Counted from the first letter of the stretch, positions 23,410-31,536 are shown. The stretch is DNA of 59,275 bases from an uncultured Pseudoflavonifractor sp. (GCA_947383685.1 CANDEE010000003.1:1-59275); one strand, 5' to 3'. The notes: generated from the sequence alone by a model not told the origin. A program made the numbers and translations.

Positions 23410-24771
23410 TTATAAAAACGCCTGTTGCAAATCCCCTGCCGCCGTTGCTGCCCGTTCCTCGGGAAGACCCGCAAAGCCCAGCGCCAGAGTTCCCAAAAGA
23501 GGGGCCGGCCTCACGCAGTATTCCCCCAATCCCCGGACCCGGTAGCCCGCCTTTGCCGCCCGGTTTACCAGGTCCCGCTCCTCCCTGCCGGGAAGGGTAA
23601 AGAGCAGGTGAAGCCCCGCGTCGGCGCCCCGGACCTCTCCCCACCCCTCCAAGGCGGCGCAGAGGGCGTTCCGCCGCTTGCGGTACAGGTTTCCCGCCCT
23701 TCTCAGGTGCCGTCCGTAGGCCCCGGAGGTAAGGAACCGGCACAGGGCCTCCTGTTCAAACCGGGACACGGTGGCGTTGGCGTGGCCAAAGGCGGCCCGG
23801 TAAAGGGACAGAAGTCCTGGAGGTAAGATGAGGTACGCCACCCGAATGGAGGGGGCAATGGTGCGGGAGAAGGTGCCCACATAAATGACCCGTCCCCTCT
23901 CATCCATCCCCTGCATGGCAGGGATGGGCCGGGAGGCGTACCGGAATTCAGAATCGTAGTCGTCCTCAATAATATACCGCCCCGGCATTTGATAGGCCCA
24001 TCGCAGCAGCTCCCCCCGCCGGCTCATGGGCGTGGTAATGCCCAGGGGGAACTGGTGGGAGGGGGTCATATAGGCCACGCTGCTCATGGTCCGCTCCAGC
24101 TCCTCTACCCGAAGCCCCTTCTCGTCCATGGCGATGGGTGCCCAGGACCTGTTCAGGTTCTTCATTAGGCGGCGCAGAGGGGTATAGCCCGGGTCCTCCA
24201 GTCCAAAGCGGTGCAGAGGCAGAAGCTGGAGCAATACCCACATGGCCCCCTCCATTCCGGCGGTCACCACCACCTGCTCCGGGGTACAGTTTACCCCCCG
24301 GTACTGGTGAAGAAAGTCGCAAAGGGCGCTCCTGAGGCCCCAGTCCCCCTGGCCCTCTCCCCGCTGGAGCAGGTCCGGGTTTTGGTACACCGCCTCCCGG
24401 CTCAGCTTAGCCCAGGTGGAAAAGGGGAACACGGAGGTGTCTACCGCTGAGGTAGAAAAACACTCGTCCAGTTCCTCTCTCTGCCGGGGCGGAGGAGCCG
24501 CCGGTCTTGGGGGAGAGGGGATCGCGGCGAGGGAAGGCGCCACCAGATACCCGCTGCGGGGCAGTGGCTCCAGATAGCCCTCCGCCGTCAAAAGCCCGTA
24601 GGCCCGTTCCACGGTGGTAAGGCTCACCCCCAGATGCTCCGCCAGCCGCCGCTTGGAGGGCAGCGTCTCCCCCGCCTCCAAGGCCCCGGACCGAATCTGG
24701 GCTACAATATAGCGGTAGAGCTGGTCATAGAGAGGGGTCTTATTATGAAAAACGGGGGTAAACTCGGTCAT
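23410..24771 (-). CDS. MocR/PdxR-type GntR regulator with Arg at the PLP-lysine position
   Basis: 453 residues. GntR winged HTH at about 12-78 (LYDQLYRYIVAQIRSGALEAG..., LGVSLTTVERAYGLLTAEGY), a Pro-rich linker at 83-97, then a fold-type I aminotransferase-like domain. PLP-pocket residues are recognisable (EDDYDSEFRY at 269-278), but the Schiff-base Lys expected in GTFSK is Arg303 (GTFSRTIAPS). It may therefore bind PLP non-covalently, bind another ligand, or be PLP-blind. Divergent from tatD. A 46-bp palindrome in its 5' UTR is a candidate autoregulatory operator. Target genes unknown. Confidence 0.85.
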   Translation of the reverse strand: MTEFTPVFHNKTPLYDQLYRYIVAQIRSGALEAGETLPSKRRLAEHLGVSLTTVERAYGLLTAEGYLEPLPRSGYLVAPSLAAIPSPPRPAAPPPRQREELDECFSTSAVDTSVFPFSTWAKLSREAVYQNPDLLQRGEGQGDWGLRSALCDFLHQYRGVNCTPEQVVVTAGMEGAMWVLLQLLPLHRFGLEDPGYTPLRRLMKNLNRSWAPIAMDEKGLRVEELERTMSSVAYMTPSHQFPLGITTPMSRRGELLRWAYQMPGRYIIEDDYDSEFRYASRPIPAMQGMDERGRVIYVGTFSRTIAPSIRVAYLILPPGLLSLYRAAFGHANATVSRFEQEALCRFLTSGAYGRHLRRAGNLYRKRRNALCAALEGWGEVRGADAGLHLLFTLPGREERDLVNRAAKAGYRVRGLGEYCVRPAPLLGTLALGFAGLPEERAATAAGDLQQAFL

Positions 24772-24785
24772 AGCGTCTCCTCCAT

Positions 24786-24831
24786 CTGGCCCCTTAAACT
24801 TTATGCTTTTTGAGTTATTTTTAGGGGCCAG
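24786..24831. repeat. 46-bp inverted repeat in the mocR leader (copy A)
   Basis: Ends CTGGCCCCTTAA and TTAGGGGCCAG enclose an AT-rich centre. It lies between the mocR -10 and its ATG. An element of the same length and near-identical ends occurs at 50443-50488. Confidence 0.7.
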
Positions 24832-24840
24832 TTCTTCCTT

Positions 24841-24868
24841 ATTTTACCAAATTCAGAAAAAATGTCAA
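24841..24868 (-). promoter_or_regulatory. Promoter of the MocR gene
   Basis: On the minus strand, a perfect TTGACA and TAAAAT with 16-bp spacing, placing the start of transcription just before the 46-bp palindrome. Confidence 0.65.
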
Positions 24869-24883
24869 GTATACTTTACACTC

Positions 24884-24912
24884 TTGCATTTTTCTTTTCC
24901 ATTGGGTATGAT
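24884..24912 (+). promoter_or_regulatory. Promoter of tatD
   Basis: TTGCAT and TATGAT with 17-bp spacing, 25 bp before the tatD ATG. Confidence 0.55.
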
Positions 24913-24936
24913 GGAAAAAAACGAGGTGAACCCGCT

Positions 24937-25710
24937 ATGCGCTTATTTGATTCTCACGCCCACTATTATGACAGCGCCTTTGACCCGGACCGGGACACGG
25001 TGCTCTCCGGCCTTGCTGCCAGGGGAGTGGCGGGGGTGGTCTGCCCCGGCTGCGATTTGGAGTCCTCCCGGCAAAGCATGGCCCTGGCGGAAAAGTACTC
25101 CTTTCTGTATTTTGCTGCGGGGCTTCACCCGGAAAATCTGGAGGGGGCCTCCCTTGCCGATCTGGACGAGGTCCAAAAAATGGCCGCCCACCCCAAATGC
25201 GTTGCCATCGGGGAGATCGGCCTGGACTATTACTGGGTCAAGGCCTCAGAGGACCGGGCCAATTCCCGGGAGTTCTTTGACGCGCAGCTTTCCCTTTCGG
25301 AAGAACTGGACCTGCCCGCCATCGTCCATGACCGGGACGCCCACAGGGACACGGTGGATTTGGTGAAGGCCCACCCCAAGGCCCGGGGGGTGTTTCACTG
25401 CTGCGCCCTGTCCGCCGAGGATGCGAAAACCGTGGTGGATTTGGGCTGGCATGTCTCCTTTACGGGGAACGTCACCTTCCAAAAGGCCCGGAGGGCCTTG
25501 GAGGTCATAGCCGCCGTCCCACTGGAGCGGATGATGGTGGAGACCGATTCCCCCTATATGGCCCCCGAGCCCTTCCGGGGCAGGCGGTGTGATTCAGGCT
25601 ACATCTACCGGGTGGCGGAGACCATCGCCCAGGTAAAAGGCATCTCCACCGAGGAAGCGGCGGAGGCCACCTTTCAAAATGCGTTGCGGTTTTTTGGAAT
25701 CAACATATAA
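24937..25710 (+). CDS. tatD: TatD-family metal-dependent deoxyribonuclease
   Basis: 257-residue amidohydrolase-fold nuclease. Metal ligands fit TatD: DSHAHYYD near the N-terminus, Glu in GEIGLDYYW, His in IVHDRDAHRD and FHCC, and Asp in VETDSPYMAPEP followed by RGRRCDSG (family: RGKRNxP). The ATG at 24937 follows GAGGTGA. The usual partner metG is about 14 kb away here rather than adjacent. Likely 3'-5' exonuclease on DNA; roles in repair are known for the family. Monocistronic, with a terminator at 25782-25817. Confidence 0.88.
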   Translation: MRLFDSHAHYYDSAFDPDRDTVLSGLAARGVAGVVCPGCDLESSRQSMALAEKYSFLYFAAGLHPENLEGASLADLDEVQKMAAHPKCVAIGEIGLDYYWVKASEDRANSREFFDAQLSLSEELDLPAIVHDRDAHRDTVDLVKAHPKARGVFHCCALSAEDAKTVVDLGWHVSFTGNVTFQKARRALEVIAAVPLERMMVETDSPYMAPEPFRGRRCDSGYIYRVAETIAQVKGISTEEAAEATFQNALRFFGINI

Positions 25711-25781
25711 TGGGGAACAGGTAAAAATATTTGCAGCAGGTGTTTTATTATTTTCGAATGTATGTTTGCGCTAAATGGCAA

Positions 25782-25817
25782 GAAAAGCGGGCCGCTCCCA
25801 TGAGCGGCCCGCTTTTC
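25782..25817. terminator. Bidirectional terminator after tatD
   Basis: Perfect 15-bp stem GAAAAGCGGGCCGCT / AGCGGCCCGCTTTTC with a CCCATG loop, followed by TTTTC. It also ends the convergent small gene at 25827. Confidence 0.9.
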
Positions 25818-25826
25818 TTTTCTCTC

Positions 25827-26012
25827 TCATTCGTCCCAGTCGGCGTAATCGTCGTACTCCGAGGGATACTGGCAGCACTTGAGGCCCAGGGCCTTACCGA
25901 CGCTGTGAGCGCACTCGGTGATCTTGTCCCAGTAAGCGATCACGCAGCACACCGCCGCCGCTACCGCCAGACAGGTGGCGACGATCTTCAGTACAAAACG
26001 GGCAATTTTCAT
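25827..26012 (-). CDS. Small single-span membrane protein, unknown function
   Basis: 61 residues: one hydrophobic helix (VLKIVATCLAVAAAVCCVIAY, about residues 7-27), then a short soluble tail with a Cys pair (GLKCCQYPSEY) and a very acidic end (DDYADWDE). The ATG at 26012 follows AAAGGGGGC. Similar small proteins with MKIA(R/K)FVLK starts occur in Clostridia as I recall; no function is known. It has its own position between two transcription units. Confidence 0.6.
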   Translation of the reverse strand: MKIARFVLKIVATCLAVAAAVCCVIAYWDKITECAHSVGKALGLKCCQYPSEYDDYADWDE

Positions 26013-26097
26013 AATTCCCGCTGCCCCCTTTCAGATAGTTATTTATAGTTTACACGATTTTCGGGGAAATTACAATCGTTTTCCGCCACTTTTTCCC

Positions 26098-26126
26098 TTG
26101 TAATTTTAGTGAAAATAGAATACAAT
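26098..26126 (+). promoter_or_regulatory. Promoter of the Asp23-FakA operon
   Basis: TTGTAA and TACAAT with 17-bp spacing, about 57 bp before the Asp23-family ATG. Confidence 0.6.
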
Positions 26127-26182
26127 AGGGACAATAGAATGGAAGAAAATGCTTTGCGTTTGGAAAGGAAGGGATTATCCCT

Positions 26183-26533
26183 ATGAAACTGCAAACGGAA
26201 AAGGGCCTTATTACCATCAGCAGCGATGTATTCTCCAATATCACCGGCGCCGCCGCCACCAACTGCTACGGCGTAAAGGGTATGGCCATCCGCTCCACCA
26301 CCGACGGCCTTGTCCACCTGCTCCGCCGGGAGTCCATGTCCAAAGGGGTCAAGGTGACCTACCATGAGGACGGCACCATCTCTCTGGAGCTTCATATTAT
26401 TGTGGACAACGGGGTCAACCTGATGGCGGTGAGCCGCTCCATCATGAGCGAGGTAAAGTATAACGTGAGCCGGGCCACCGGCGTGGAAGTCAAGAGCGTG
26501 GACGTGTTCGTAGACTTCATGGTCATTGGCTGA
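26183..26533 (+). CDS. Asp23/Gls24-family envelope stress protein
   Basis: 116-residue small soluble protein of the Asp23 family (PF03780). Typical elements are GLITISSDVFSNITGAAA, YGVKGMA, HIIVDNGVNLMAVSRSI and the ending TGVEVKSVDVFVDFMVI. It has no membrane segment of its own; relatives bind the membrane via partners and respond to envelope stress. The gene lies 17 bp upstream of fakA. This YqhY-like protein/FakA pairing is widespread in Firmicutes and points to a shared role in lipid metabolism. Confidence 0.88.
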   Translation: MKLQTEKGLITISSDVFSNITGAAATNCYGVKGMAIRSTTDGLVHLLRRESMSKGVKVTYHEDGTISLELHIIVDNGVNLMAVSRSIMSEVKYNVSRATGVEVKSVDVFVDFMVIG

Positions 26534-26550
26534 AAGGAAGGGCGATTCAC

Positions 26551-28236
26551 ATGATTACTACTATTGACGGGGCGCTGTTCGCCCGCATGATCGTCCACGG
26601 CTCGGCCTGTATCAACGCCCGGAAGCAGGAGATCAATGAGCTCAACGTGTTCCCCGTCCCCGATGGGGACACGGGCACCAATATGTCCATGACCATGGGC
26701 GCCGCCGCCGAGGAAATGGGCAAAAAAAGCTACGACATGGTTGGCTCTGCCGCCAACGCCACCGCCAACGCCCTGCTGCGGGGCGCCCGGGGCAACTCCG
26801 GCGTTATCCTGTCCCTGCTGTTCCGGGGCTTTGCCAAGGCAGTCAAGGAGAAAGAGACCATCGACGGACGGGACTTTGCCATCGCCTTGGACTTCGGCGT
26901 AGCCGCCGCCTACAAGGCGGTGATGAAGCCCGCCGAGGGCACCATCCTCACCGTCTCCCGCATGGCCGCCGCCGCCGCGGCCGCCGCTGCCCGGGAGGAC
27001 AGCGGCGCGGAGCACGTATTGGAGGCCGCTCTGAAGGAGGGGCTTGTGGCGTTGGAGAACACCACCGAGCAGAACCCGGTGCTGAAAAAGGCCGGGGTGG
27101 TGGACTCCGGCGGCAAGGGATTTCTGGTCATCCTTCAGGGGATGCTGGACGAGATGCAGGGAAAACCCATGCCCGAGGGAGCCGTGGTCCCGGAGCCCAA
27201 GAAGAAATCCGGCGCCGACTTTGCCACCCTGGGGGACGAGGACATTACCTTTACCTACGACACGGTCTTTATCGTCCGCAAGGAGAAGGAGAATGTGAAT
27301 CTGGAGCCCTTCCGGGCCTACCTCAACAGCATTGGCGACAGCCTGGTCATCGGAGAGAGCGACGAGGAATTTAAGGTCCACGTCCACACCGATACGCCGG
27401 GGGCCGCCCTCACGGAAAGCGCCAAGTACGGGATTTTGGAGCTTGCCAAAATCGAAAATATGCGCACCCAGGCCGAGGACCTTGCCGCCGGCAAGCACGT
27501 CCAGTCCACCGACGACCTGGACGATGTGGAGAAGGAGCTGGAGGGCGAGACAGAGCCTGTCATCGCGGAACCCGAAAAGCGGTACGGCATGGTGGCAGTG
27601 GCCGCCGGAGAAGGGCTGGCCGCCGTCTTTCAGGACCTGGGCGTGGACGGAGTCATCAGTGGAGGCCAGACCATGAATCCCTCCACCGAGGATATTCTGC
27701 GCCAGATCAACGCCACCCCCGCCGAGGTGGTTTTCGTCCTGCCCAACAACAAGAATATCATTATGGCAGCCGAGCAGTGCAAGGGGCTCTGCGAGGGCAA
27801 GGAAGTGGTGGTCATCCCCAGCAAAACGGTGCCCCAGGGCATTGCCACATTGCTTGTCATGGACCCGGACGCAGACGTGGAGACCAATGTGGCGGCGATG
27901 ACCGAGGCCATGAGCGGAGTGTCCACCGCCGAGGTGACCTACGCCGCCCGGGACAGCGATTTCGGGGGCTTTGCCATCAAGCACGGAGACCACATGGCCC
28001 TTTTGAACGGACAGCTTTTTGACACTCAGAAGAATCTGGAAAAGCTGCTGAAAAAGCTCAGCAAGGAGGACACCTTCCAAAACGCTGAGTTCATCAACAT
28101 CTACTATGGCGAGGACGTGAAGGAAGGCGAGGCGGAAAAGACCCTGAAGCTCTTTACCGCCGCCTGCCCCAAGGCGGAGATCACCCTGCTTTCGGGTGGG
28201 CAGCCCGTTTATTACTACATGATTTCCGCTGAGTGA
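26551..28236 (+). CDS. fakA: Fatty acid kinase catalytic subunit FakA (DAK-type)
   Basis: 561 residues. The N-terminal DhaL-like kinase domain (about 1-200) holds FPVPDGDTGTNMSMTM, GARGNSGVILS and DSGGKGF, which bind ATP and metal. The middle and C-terminal domain (YGMVAVAAGEGLAAVFQDLG, VFVLPNNKNIIMAA) is the FakB-docking, DegV-like part. It phosphorylates exogenous fatty acids carried by FakB for entry into phospholipid synthesis. No fakB is in the window, so it must be elsewhere. An alanine run (MAAAAAAAA region near 140) lies in a helix. Confidence 0.9.
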   Translation: MITTIDGALFARMIVHGSACINARKQEINELNVFPVPDGDTGTNMSMTMGAAAEEMGKKSYDMVGSAANATANALLRGARGNSGVILSLLFRGFAKAVKEKETIDGRDFAIALDFGVAAAYKAVMKPAEGTILTVSRMAAAAAAAAAREDSGAEHVLEAALKEGLVALENTTEQNPVLKKAGVVDSGGKGFLVILQGMLDEMQGKPMPEGAVVPEPKKKSGADFATLGDEDITFTYDTVFIVRKEKENVNLEPFRAYLNSIGDSLVIGESDEEFKVHVHTDTPGAALTESAKYGILELAKIENMRTQAEDLAAGKHVQSTDDLDDVEKELEGETEPVIAEPEKRYGMVAVAAGEGLAAVFQDLGVDGVISGGQTMNPSTEDILRQINATPAEVVFVLPNNKNIIMAAEQCKGLCEGKEVVVIPSKTVPQGIATLLVMDPDADVETNVAAMTEAMSGVSTAEVTYAARDSDFGGFAIKHGDHMALLNGQLFDTQKNLEKLLKKLSKEDTFQNAEFINIYYGEDVKEGEAEKTLKLFTAACPKAEITLLSGGQPVYYYMISAE

Positions 28237-28251
28237 GAATATAACAGCCAC

Positions 28252-28275
28252 CAAGGGGGCCTGCGGGCCCCCTTG
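28252..28275 (+). terminator. GC hairpin after fakA
   Basis: Perfect 10-bp stem CAAGGGGGCC / GGCCCCCTTG with a TGCG loop, in the 64-bp gap before the patatin gene. No strong T run follows, so it may only attenuate. Confidence 0.5.
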
Positions 28276-28300
28276 AACTTTCAAAGGGGAGAAAATACCA

Positions 28301-29146
28301 ATGCTTGGCATCATCGACGTGGGCGGCGGGATGCGCGGTTCCTTCACCGCCGGTATTTATGACTATCTGAACGGCCAGGGCGTACAGCCCTTCGGCTACC
28401 TCATCGGGGTGTCGGCGGGCAGCGGTAATATGGTGAGCTACCTGGCCGGGCAGCGGGGGAGAAACCTGCGGTTTTACCTGGATTACGCCTTCCGCAGGGA
28501 GTATATGTCCATGCACAATATGCTGCGGACAGGGTCCTATATCAACCTGGACTACCCCTACACCTTCCTTTCCGGTCCCGGCGGAGAGGACCCGGTGGAC
28601 CTGGACGCCTTTAACCAAAGCTCCGCCCGGTACGAGGCGGTGGTCACCGACGCTGCCACGGGAGACCCGGTCTACTATGATAAGGAGCTTTTGCGGGAGG
28701 GAAATTTTGACGTCATCAAGGCCTCCTGCGCCGTACCCGGAGCCTGCCAGCCCTACCCTGTTCTGGGAAAGCCGGGGTTTGACGGGGGCGTGGCCGACCC
28801 GGTGCCCTACAAGCGGGCTTTTGAGCAGGGCTGTGACCGCATCGTGCTTTTGCTGACCCGGCCCGCCGGGTACCTGCGGCCGCCTTTGGAGCACCAGGAG
28901 GTACTGGAAAAGGCTCTGCGCCGCTGGCCCAACAGCTACGGCGCCCTTCTCCGGCGCCCGGCCCGGTACAACCGGGATGTGGCGGCGGTGAAAGAGCTGG
29001 AAAAGGAGGGCAAGGCCCTTATCATTGCCCCGGCGGATATTGGGGGAATGGCCACCCTCACCAAAGATAAGGAAGCGGTGGAGCGGCTCTACCACATGGG
29101 GTATGAGCAGGGACCGCGGCTTATGGAGTTTGTGGAGAGGGATTGA
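28301..29146 (+). CDS. Patatin-like phospholipase (RssA/YjjU type)
   Basis: 281-residue cytosolic patatin-fold hydrolase with a Ser-Asp dyad. The oxyanion loop GGGMRGSF is at residues 8-15, nucleophile Ser is in GVSAGS, and Asp is in DGGVADPVP. No signal peptide. Typical substrates are acyl esters of phospholipids or thioesters, but the exact one is unknown. Following fakA, it could release fatty acids that FakA activates; that link is inference. ATG at 28301 follows AAAGGGGAG. Confidence 0.83.
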   Translation: MLGIIDVGGGMRGSFTAGIYDYLNGQGVQPFGYLIGVSAGSGNMVSYLAGQRGRNLRFYLDYAFRREYMSMHNMLRTGSYINLDYPYTFLSGPGGEDPVDLDAFNQSSARYEAVVTDAATGDPVYYDKELLREGNFDVIKASCAVPGACQPYPVLGKPGFDGGVADPVPYKRAFEQGCDRIVLLLTRPAGYLRPPLEHQEVLEKALRRWPNSYGALLRRPARYNRDVAAVKELEKEGKALIIAPADIGGMATLTKDKEAVERLYHMGYEQGPRLMEFVERD

Positions 29147-29171
29147 CATTCCCCGCCCCTTGTCATACAAT
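29143..29171 (+). promoter_or_regulatory. Promoter of proS
   Basis: A perfect TTGACA, 17-bp spacer and TACAAT. It overlaps the stop codon of the patatin gene, so proS can be transcribed on its own. Confidence 0.8.
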
Positions 29172-29208
29172 AAAAACCAAATTTGTACCATAAAGGACGG
29201 CGAGAGCG

Positions 29209-30651
29209 ATGGCACAGGACAACAAGAAGCAGGTGGAGCAGATCACCGATATGGAGGTGGACTTTGCCCAGTGGTACACCGATGTGTGCCGGAAGGCGGA
29301 GCTCATCGATTATACCAGCATGAAGGGCATCTTTGTCCTTCGGCCCTATGGCTATGCCATTTGGGAGAATATTCAGACCTACATGGATCAGAAGTTCAAG
29401 GAGACAGGGCACGTAAACGTGGCTATGCCCATGCTCATTCCCGAGTCCCTTCTTCAAAAGGAAAAGGACCACGTGGAGGGCTTTGCTCCCGAGTGCGCCT
29501 GGGTCACCCACGGGGGAAGCGAGGAGCTGGAGGAGCGGCTTTGCATCCGGCCCACCTCCGAGACCCTGTTCTGCGACCACTGGAGCCACATCGTCCAGTC
29601 TCACCGGGACCTGCCCCTTCTTTACAACCAGTGGTGCAGCGTGCTGCGCTGGGAAAAGACCTCCCGCCCCTTCCTCCGCCACCGGGAGTTCCTGTGGCAG
29701 GAGGGCCACACCCTCCACGCCACGGCGGAGGAGGCCATTGAGGAGACCGAGCGGATGTGGAACGTCTACGCCGACGTGTGCGAAAACCTGCTGGCCATGC
29801 CGGTGGTAAAGGGCTATAAGACCGACAAGGAGAAGTTTGCCGGGGCGGAGCGCACCTACACCCTGGAGTGCATGATGCACGACAAGAAGGCGCTGCAGAA
29901 CGGTACCAGCCACTATTTTGGAGACGGCTTTGCCCGGGCCTTTGGCATTGCTTTCACCGACAAGGACAACCAGCAAAAGACCCCCTTTGAGACCTCCTGG
30001 GGCTACTCCACCCGGACCATCGCGGGCATTATCATGACCCACGGCGACAACCGGGGGCTGGTGCTGCCCCCCCGTGTGGCCCCCACCCAGGTCATCATCA
30101 TCCCCGTGGCCCAGCACAAGGAGGGGGTTTTGGAGGCCAACCAGGCCGTCATGGACAAGCTGAAGGCCGCCGGGTTCCGGGTGAAGATGGACGACAGCGA
30201 CAAGGCCCCCGGCTGGAAGTTTGCCGAGTACGAGATGAAGGGCGTGCCCCTCCGGCTGGAGCTGGGCCCCAAGGATATGGAGAAGAACCAGTGCGTGCTG
30301 GTGCGCCGGGATTCCGGGGAGAAGGTCTTTGTGTCCCTGGACGGCATTGAGGACACGGTGGCCAAGATGCTGGACGACATCCACGATGGGCTTTTTGCCA
30401 AGGCCAAGAAGAATTTGGAGGACAACACCTTCCCCGCCTACTCCCTGGAGGAAGCCAAGACCATTCAGGAGGAGAAGGGCGGCTTTATCAAGACCATGTG
30501 GTGCGGCGAGCTGGAGTGCGAGCTGAAGATGAAGGAGGAGGCGGGAATGTCCTCCCGGTGCATCCCCCTGGAGCAGGAGCATTTGGCCGATACCTGCGCC
30601 ATCTGCGGCAAAAAGGCCAAGCACATGATCTACTGGGGCGTGGCGTATTAA
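29209..30651 (+). CDS. proS: Prolyl-tRNA synthetase, short archaeal/eukaryote-like type
   Basis: 480-residue class II synthetase. Motif 2 (FLRHREFLWQEGHT) and motif 3 (GLVLPPRVAP) are present. It lacks the INS editing insertion of the E. coli type and carries the C-terminal Zn-binding extension (WCGELECELKM ... CIPL ... CAICGKKAKH) ending in a Tyr, which marks the archaeal-type ProRS found in some Firmicutes. Without an INS domain, mischarged Ala-tRNA-Pro would need a free-standing editor, not seen here. No T-box leader precedes it; the 5' UTR is short. Confidence 0.93.
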   Translation: MAQDNKKQVEQITDMEVDFAQWYTDVCRKAELIDYTSMKGIFVLRPYGYAIWENIQTYMDQKFKETGHVNVAMPMLIPESLLQKEKDHVEGFAPECAWVTHGGSEELEERLCIRPTSETLFCDHWSHIVQSHRDLPLLYNQWCSVLRWEKTSRPFLRHREFLWQEGHTLHATAEEAIEETERMWNVYADVCENLLAMPVVKGYKTDKEKFAGAERTYTLECMMHDKKALQNGTSHYFGDGFARAFGIAFTDKDNQQKTPFETSWGYSTRTIAGIIMTHGDNRGLVLPPRVAPTQVIIIPVAQHKEGVLEANQAVMDKLKAAGFRVKMDDSDKAPGWKFAEYEMKGVPLRLELGPKDMEKNQCVLVRRDSGEKVFVSLDGIEDTVAKMLDDIHDGLFAKAKKNLEDNTFPAYSLEEAKTIQEEKGGFIKTMWCGELECELKMKEEAGMSSRCIPLEQEHLADTCAICGKKAKHMIYWGVAY

Positions 30652-30682
30652 AAAATCGCGGGCCATGACCGCCCGAGCATAA

Positions 30683-30717
30683 GAAAGCCCCCGAACTCAG
30701 TGGGTTCGGGGGCTTTC
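30683..30717. terminator. Terminator after proS
   Basis: Stem GAAAGCCCCCGAAC / GTTCGGGGGCTTTC with loop TCAGTGG, followed by CCTTTTCC. It lies between convergent genes. Confidence 0.85.
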
Positions 30718-30742
30718 CCTTTTCCACACTTACCGCCCCGGC

Positions 30743-31213
30743 TCAAAAACGCTCGGTGCTGTTGGGGGAGGCGGGAGTAGTAGACGTGGCAAGGGCCTTT
30801 TCAAAAATGGGATAAGCATCATCGGCAATGTCAAGCAGCCGGTAGAGCAGCTCTACCACTACGGCCTCCACGTTTTGGGTCTCGGCGGGCATATCCATCT
30901 CGATGGCCACATCGCCGCTTTCCCGGTATACAAACTTGGTAAAGCGGTACTTGCTGTTGGCCTCGTTGCAGGCTCTCCGGCCCGCCTCCTCCCGGCCCGA
31001 GGGGATGGTCACATACTGAAAGACCCGAACGGCCAGGTCCTCCCCCTGGTCCGCAGCCCCGGAGATGAAAAAGATCTCGATGGAACGGCCCGATTTCAGA
31101 TCAAAGCCGGTAATGAGGGCGGAGCTTCCGCCGCTGGGATGCTCGTCGATGCTGTAATTCCAGTTCTGGGCCTTAAAGACCTCCTCAATACGCTTGGTGG
31201 TTTTGGTTATCAT
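30743..31213 (-). CDS. YbjN-domain-like protein, unknown function
   Basis: 156 residues, soluble. The pattern fits the YbjN/type III chaperone-like fold: an N-terminal helix (IEEVFKAQNWNYSID), antiparallel strands (SIEIFFISG, DLAVRVFQYVTI), strand plus helix with KFVYRESGDVAIEMDM, and a long C-terminal helix (VEAVVVELLYRLLDIADDAYPIFEKAL). YbjN-domain proteins are small putative regulators or chaperones; no specific partner is evident. The ATG at 31213 follows GAGGAGG. Divergent from the aro operon across its leader. Confidence 0.6.
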   Translation of the reverse strand: MITKTTKRIEEVFKAQNWNYSIDEHPSGGSSALITGFDLKSGRSIEIFFISGAADQGEDLAVRVFQYVTIPSGREEAGRRACNEANSKYRFTKFVYRESGDVAIEMDMPAETQNVEAVVVELLYRLLDIADDAYPIFEKALATSTTPASPNSTERF

Positions 31214-31293
31214 GGCCGGTGCCTCCTCATAAATGATATATCCTTATCATAACAAGTCCTTTGGCAAAACACAAGGGCGGGGGAAATTTTTTG

Positions 31294-31322
31294 TTGCCTT
31301 TCCTGAGAGATAGGCATATAAT
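31294..31322 (+). promoter_or_regulatory. Promoter of the aro operon leader
   Basis: TTGCCT (31294-31299), 17-bp spacer, perfect TATAAT (31317-31322). It lies 33 bp upstream of the leader-peptide ATG and about 210 nt before aroF. Confidence 0.7.
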
Positions 31323-31354
31323 AGGGTCAGTCATTTTAAAGTGAGGTTTTTCCC

Positions 31355-31444
31355 ATGCCTGCAAGCGCCCTCACAACCGCATCCTTTTTCTTTGCTTCCT
31401 ATGCCCGATTTACGGGCATGGGCTATTTTGCCGCGGAGAAATAG
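31355..31444 (+). CDS. Phe/Tyr-rich attenuation leader peptide of the aro operon
   Basis: 29 codons from ATG 31355 to TAG 31442-31444, with a GTGAGG ribosome site at 31341-31346. Seven of 29 residues are aromatic: Phe at codons 11, 12, 13, 19 and 25, Tyr at 16 and 24, including a Phe-Phe-Phe run (31385-31393) and a Tyr-Phe pair at 31424-31429. The stop codon directly abuts the antiterminator strand (from 31445). This is the classic arrangement by which ribosome stalling at starved Phe/Tyr codons allows read-through. The peptide itself probably has no other function. Confidence 0.78.
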   Translation: MPASALTTASFFFASYARFTGMGYFAAEK

Positions 31445-31536
31445 GATGGACGAAATGAGCCTGTCCGGCCCAGACCGGACAGAATACCTGTCAAACAGGA
31501 ACTCATTGACGTTCATCGTCGATGGGTTCTTTTTTT
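31401..31536 (+). promoter_or_regulatory. Transcription attenuator of the aro operon
   Basis: Pause-type hairpin 31401-31419 (ATGCCCG/CGGGCAT) within the leader ORF. Antiterminator: 31445-31452 pairs with 31510-31517 (8 bp, one G-U) and 31454-31459 (AATGAG) with 31502-31507 (CTCATT), enclosing an 8-bp hairpin (31461-31482) and a CCTGT/ACAGG hairpin (31487-31499). Terminator: 31499-31511 with 31517-31529 (13 bp with two G-U), then T7. Antiterminator and terminator share 31502-31517, so only one can form. A ribosome at the leader stop would cover the antiterminator's left strand. Pairing was done by hand. Confidence 0.78.
31499..31536 (+). terminator. Intrinsic terminator in the aro leader
   Basis: 13-bp stem (31499-31511 with 31517-31529), TTCAT loop, followed by T7 (31530-31536), 23 bp before the aroF ATG. 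Functional only when the antiterminator is not formed. Confidence 0.85.

Noticed and set aside
26392..28347. 651-codon open frame opposite fakA
   Set aside because: Antisense shadow; the plus-strand protein has clear DhaL and DegV-like motifs.
29147..29208. T-box or riboswitch upstream of proS
   Set aside because: The transcribed leader is only about 30 nt, too short for either.
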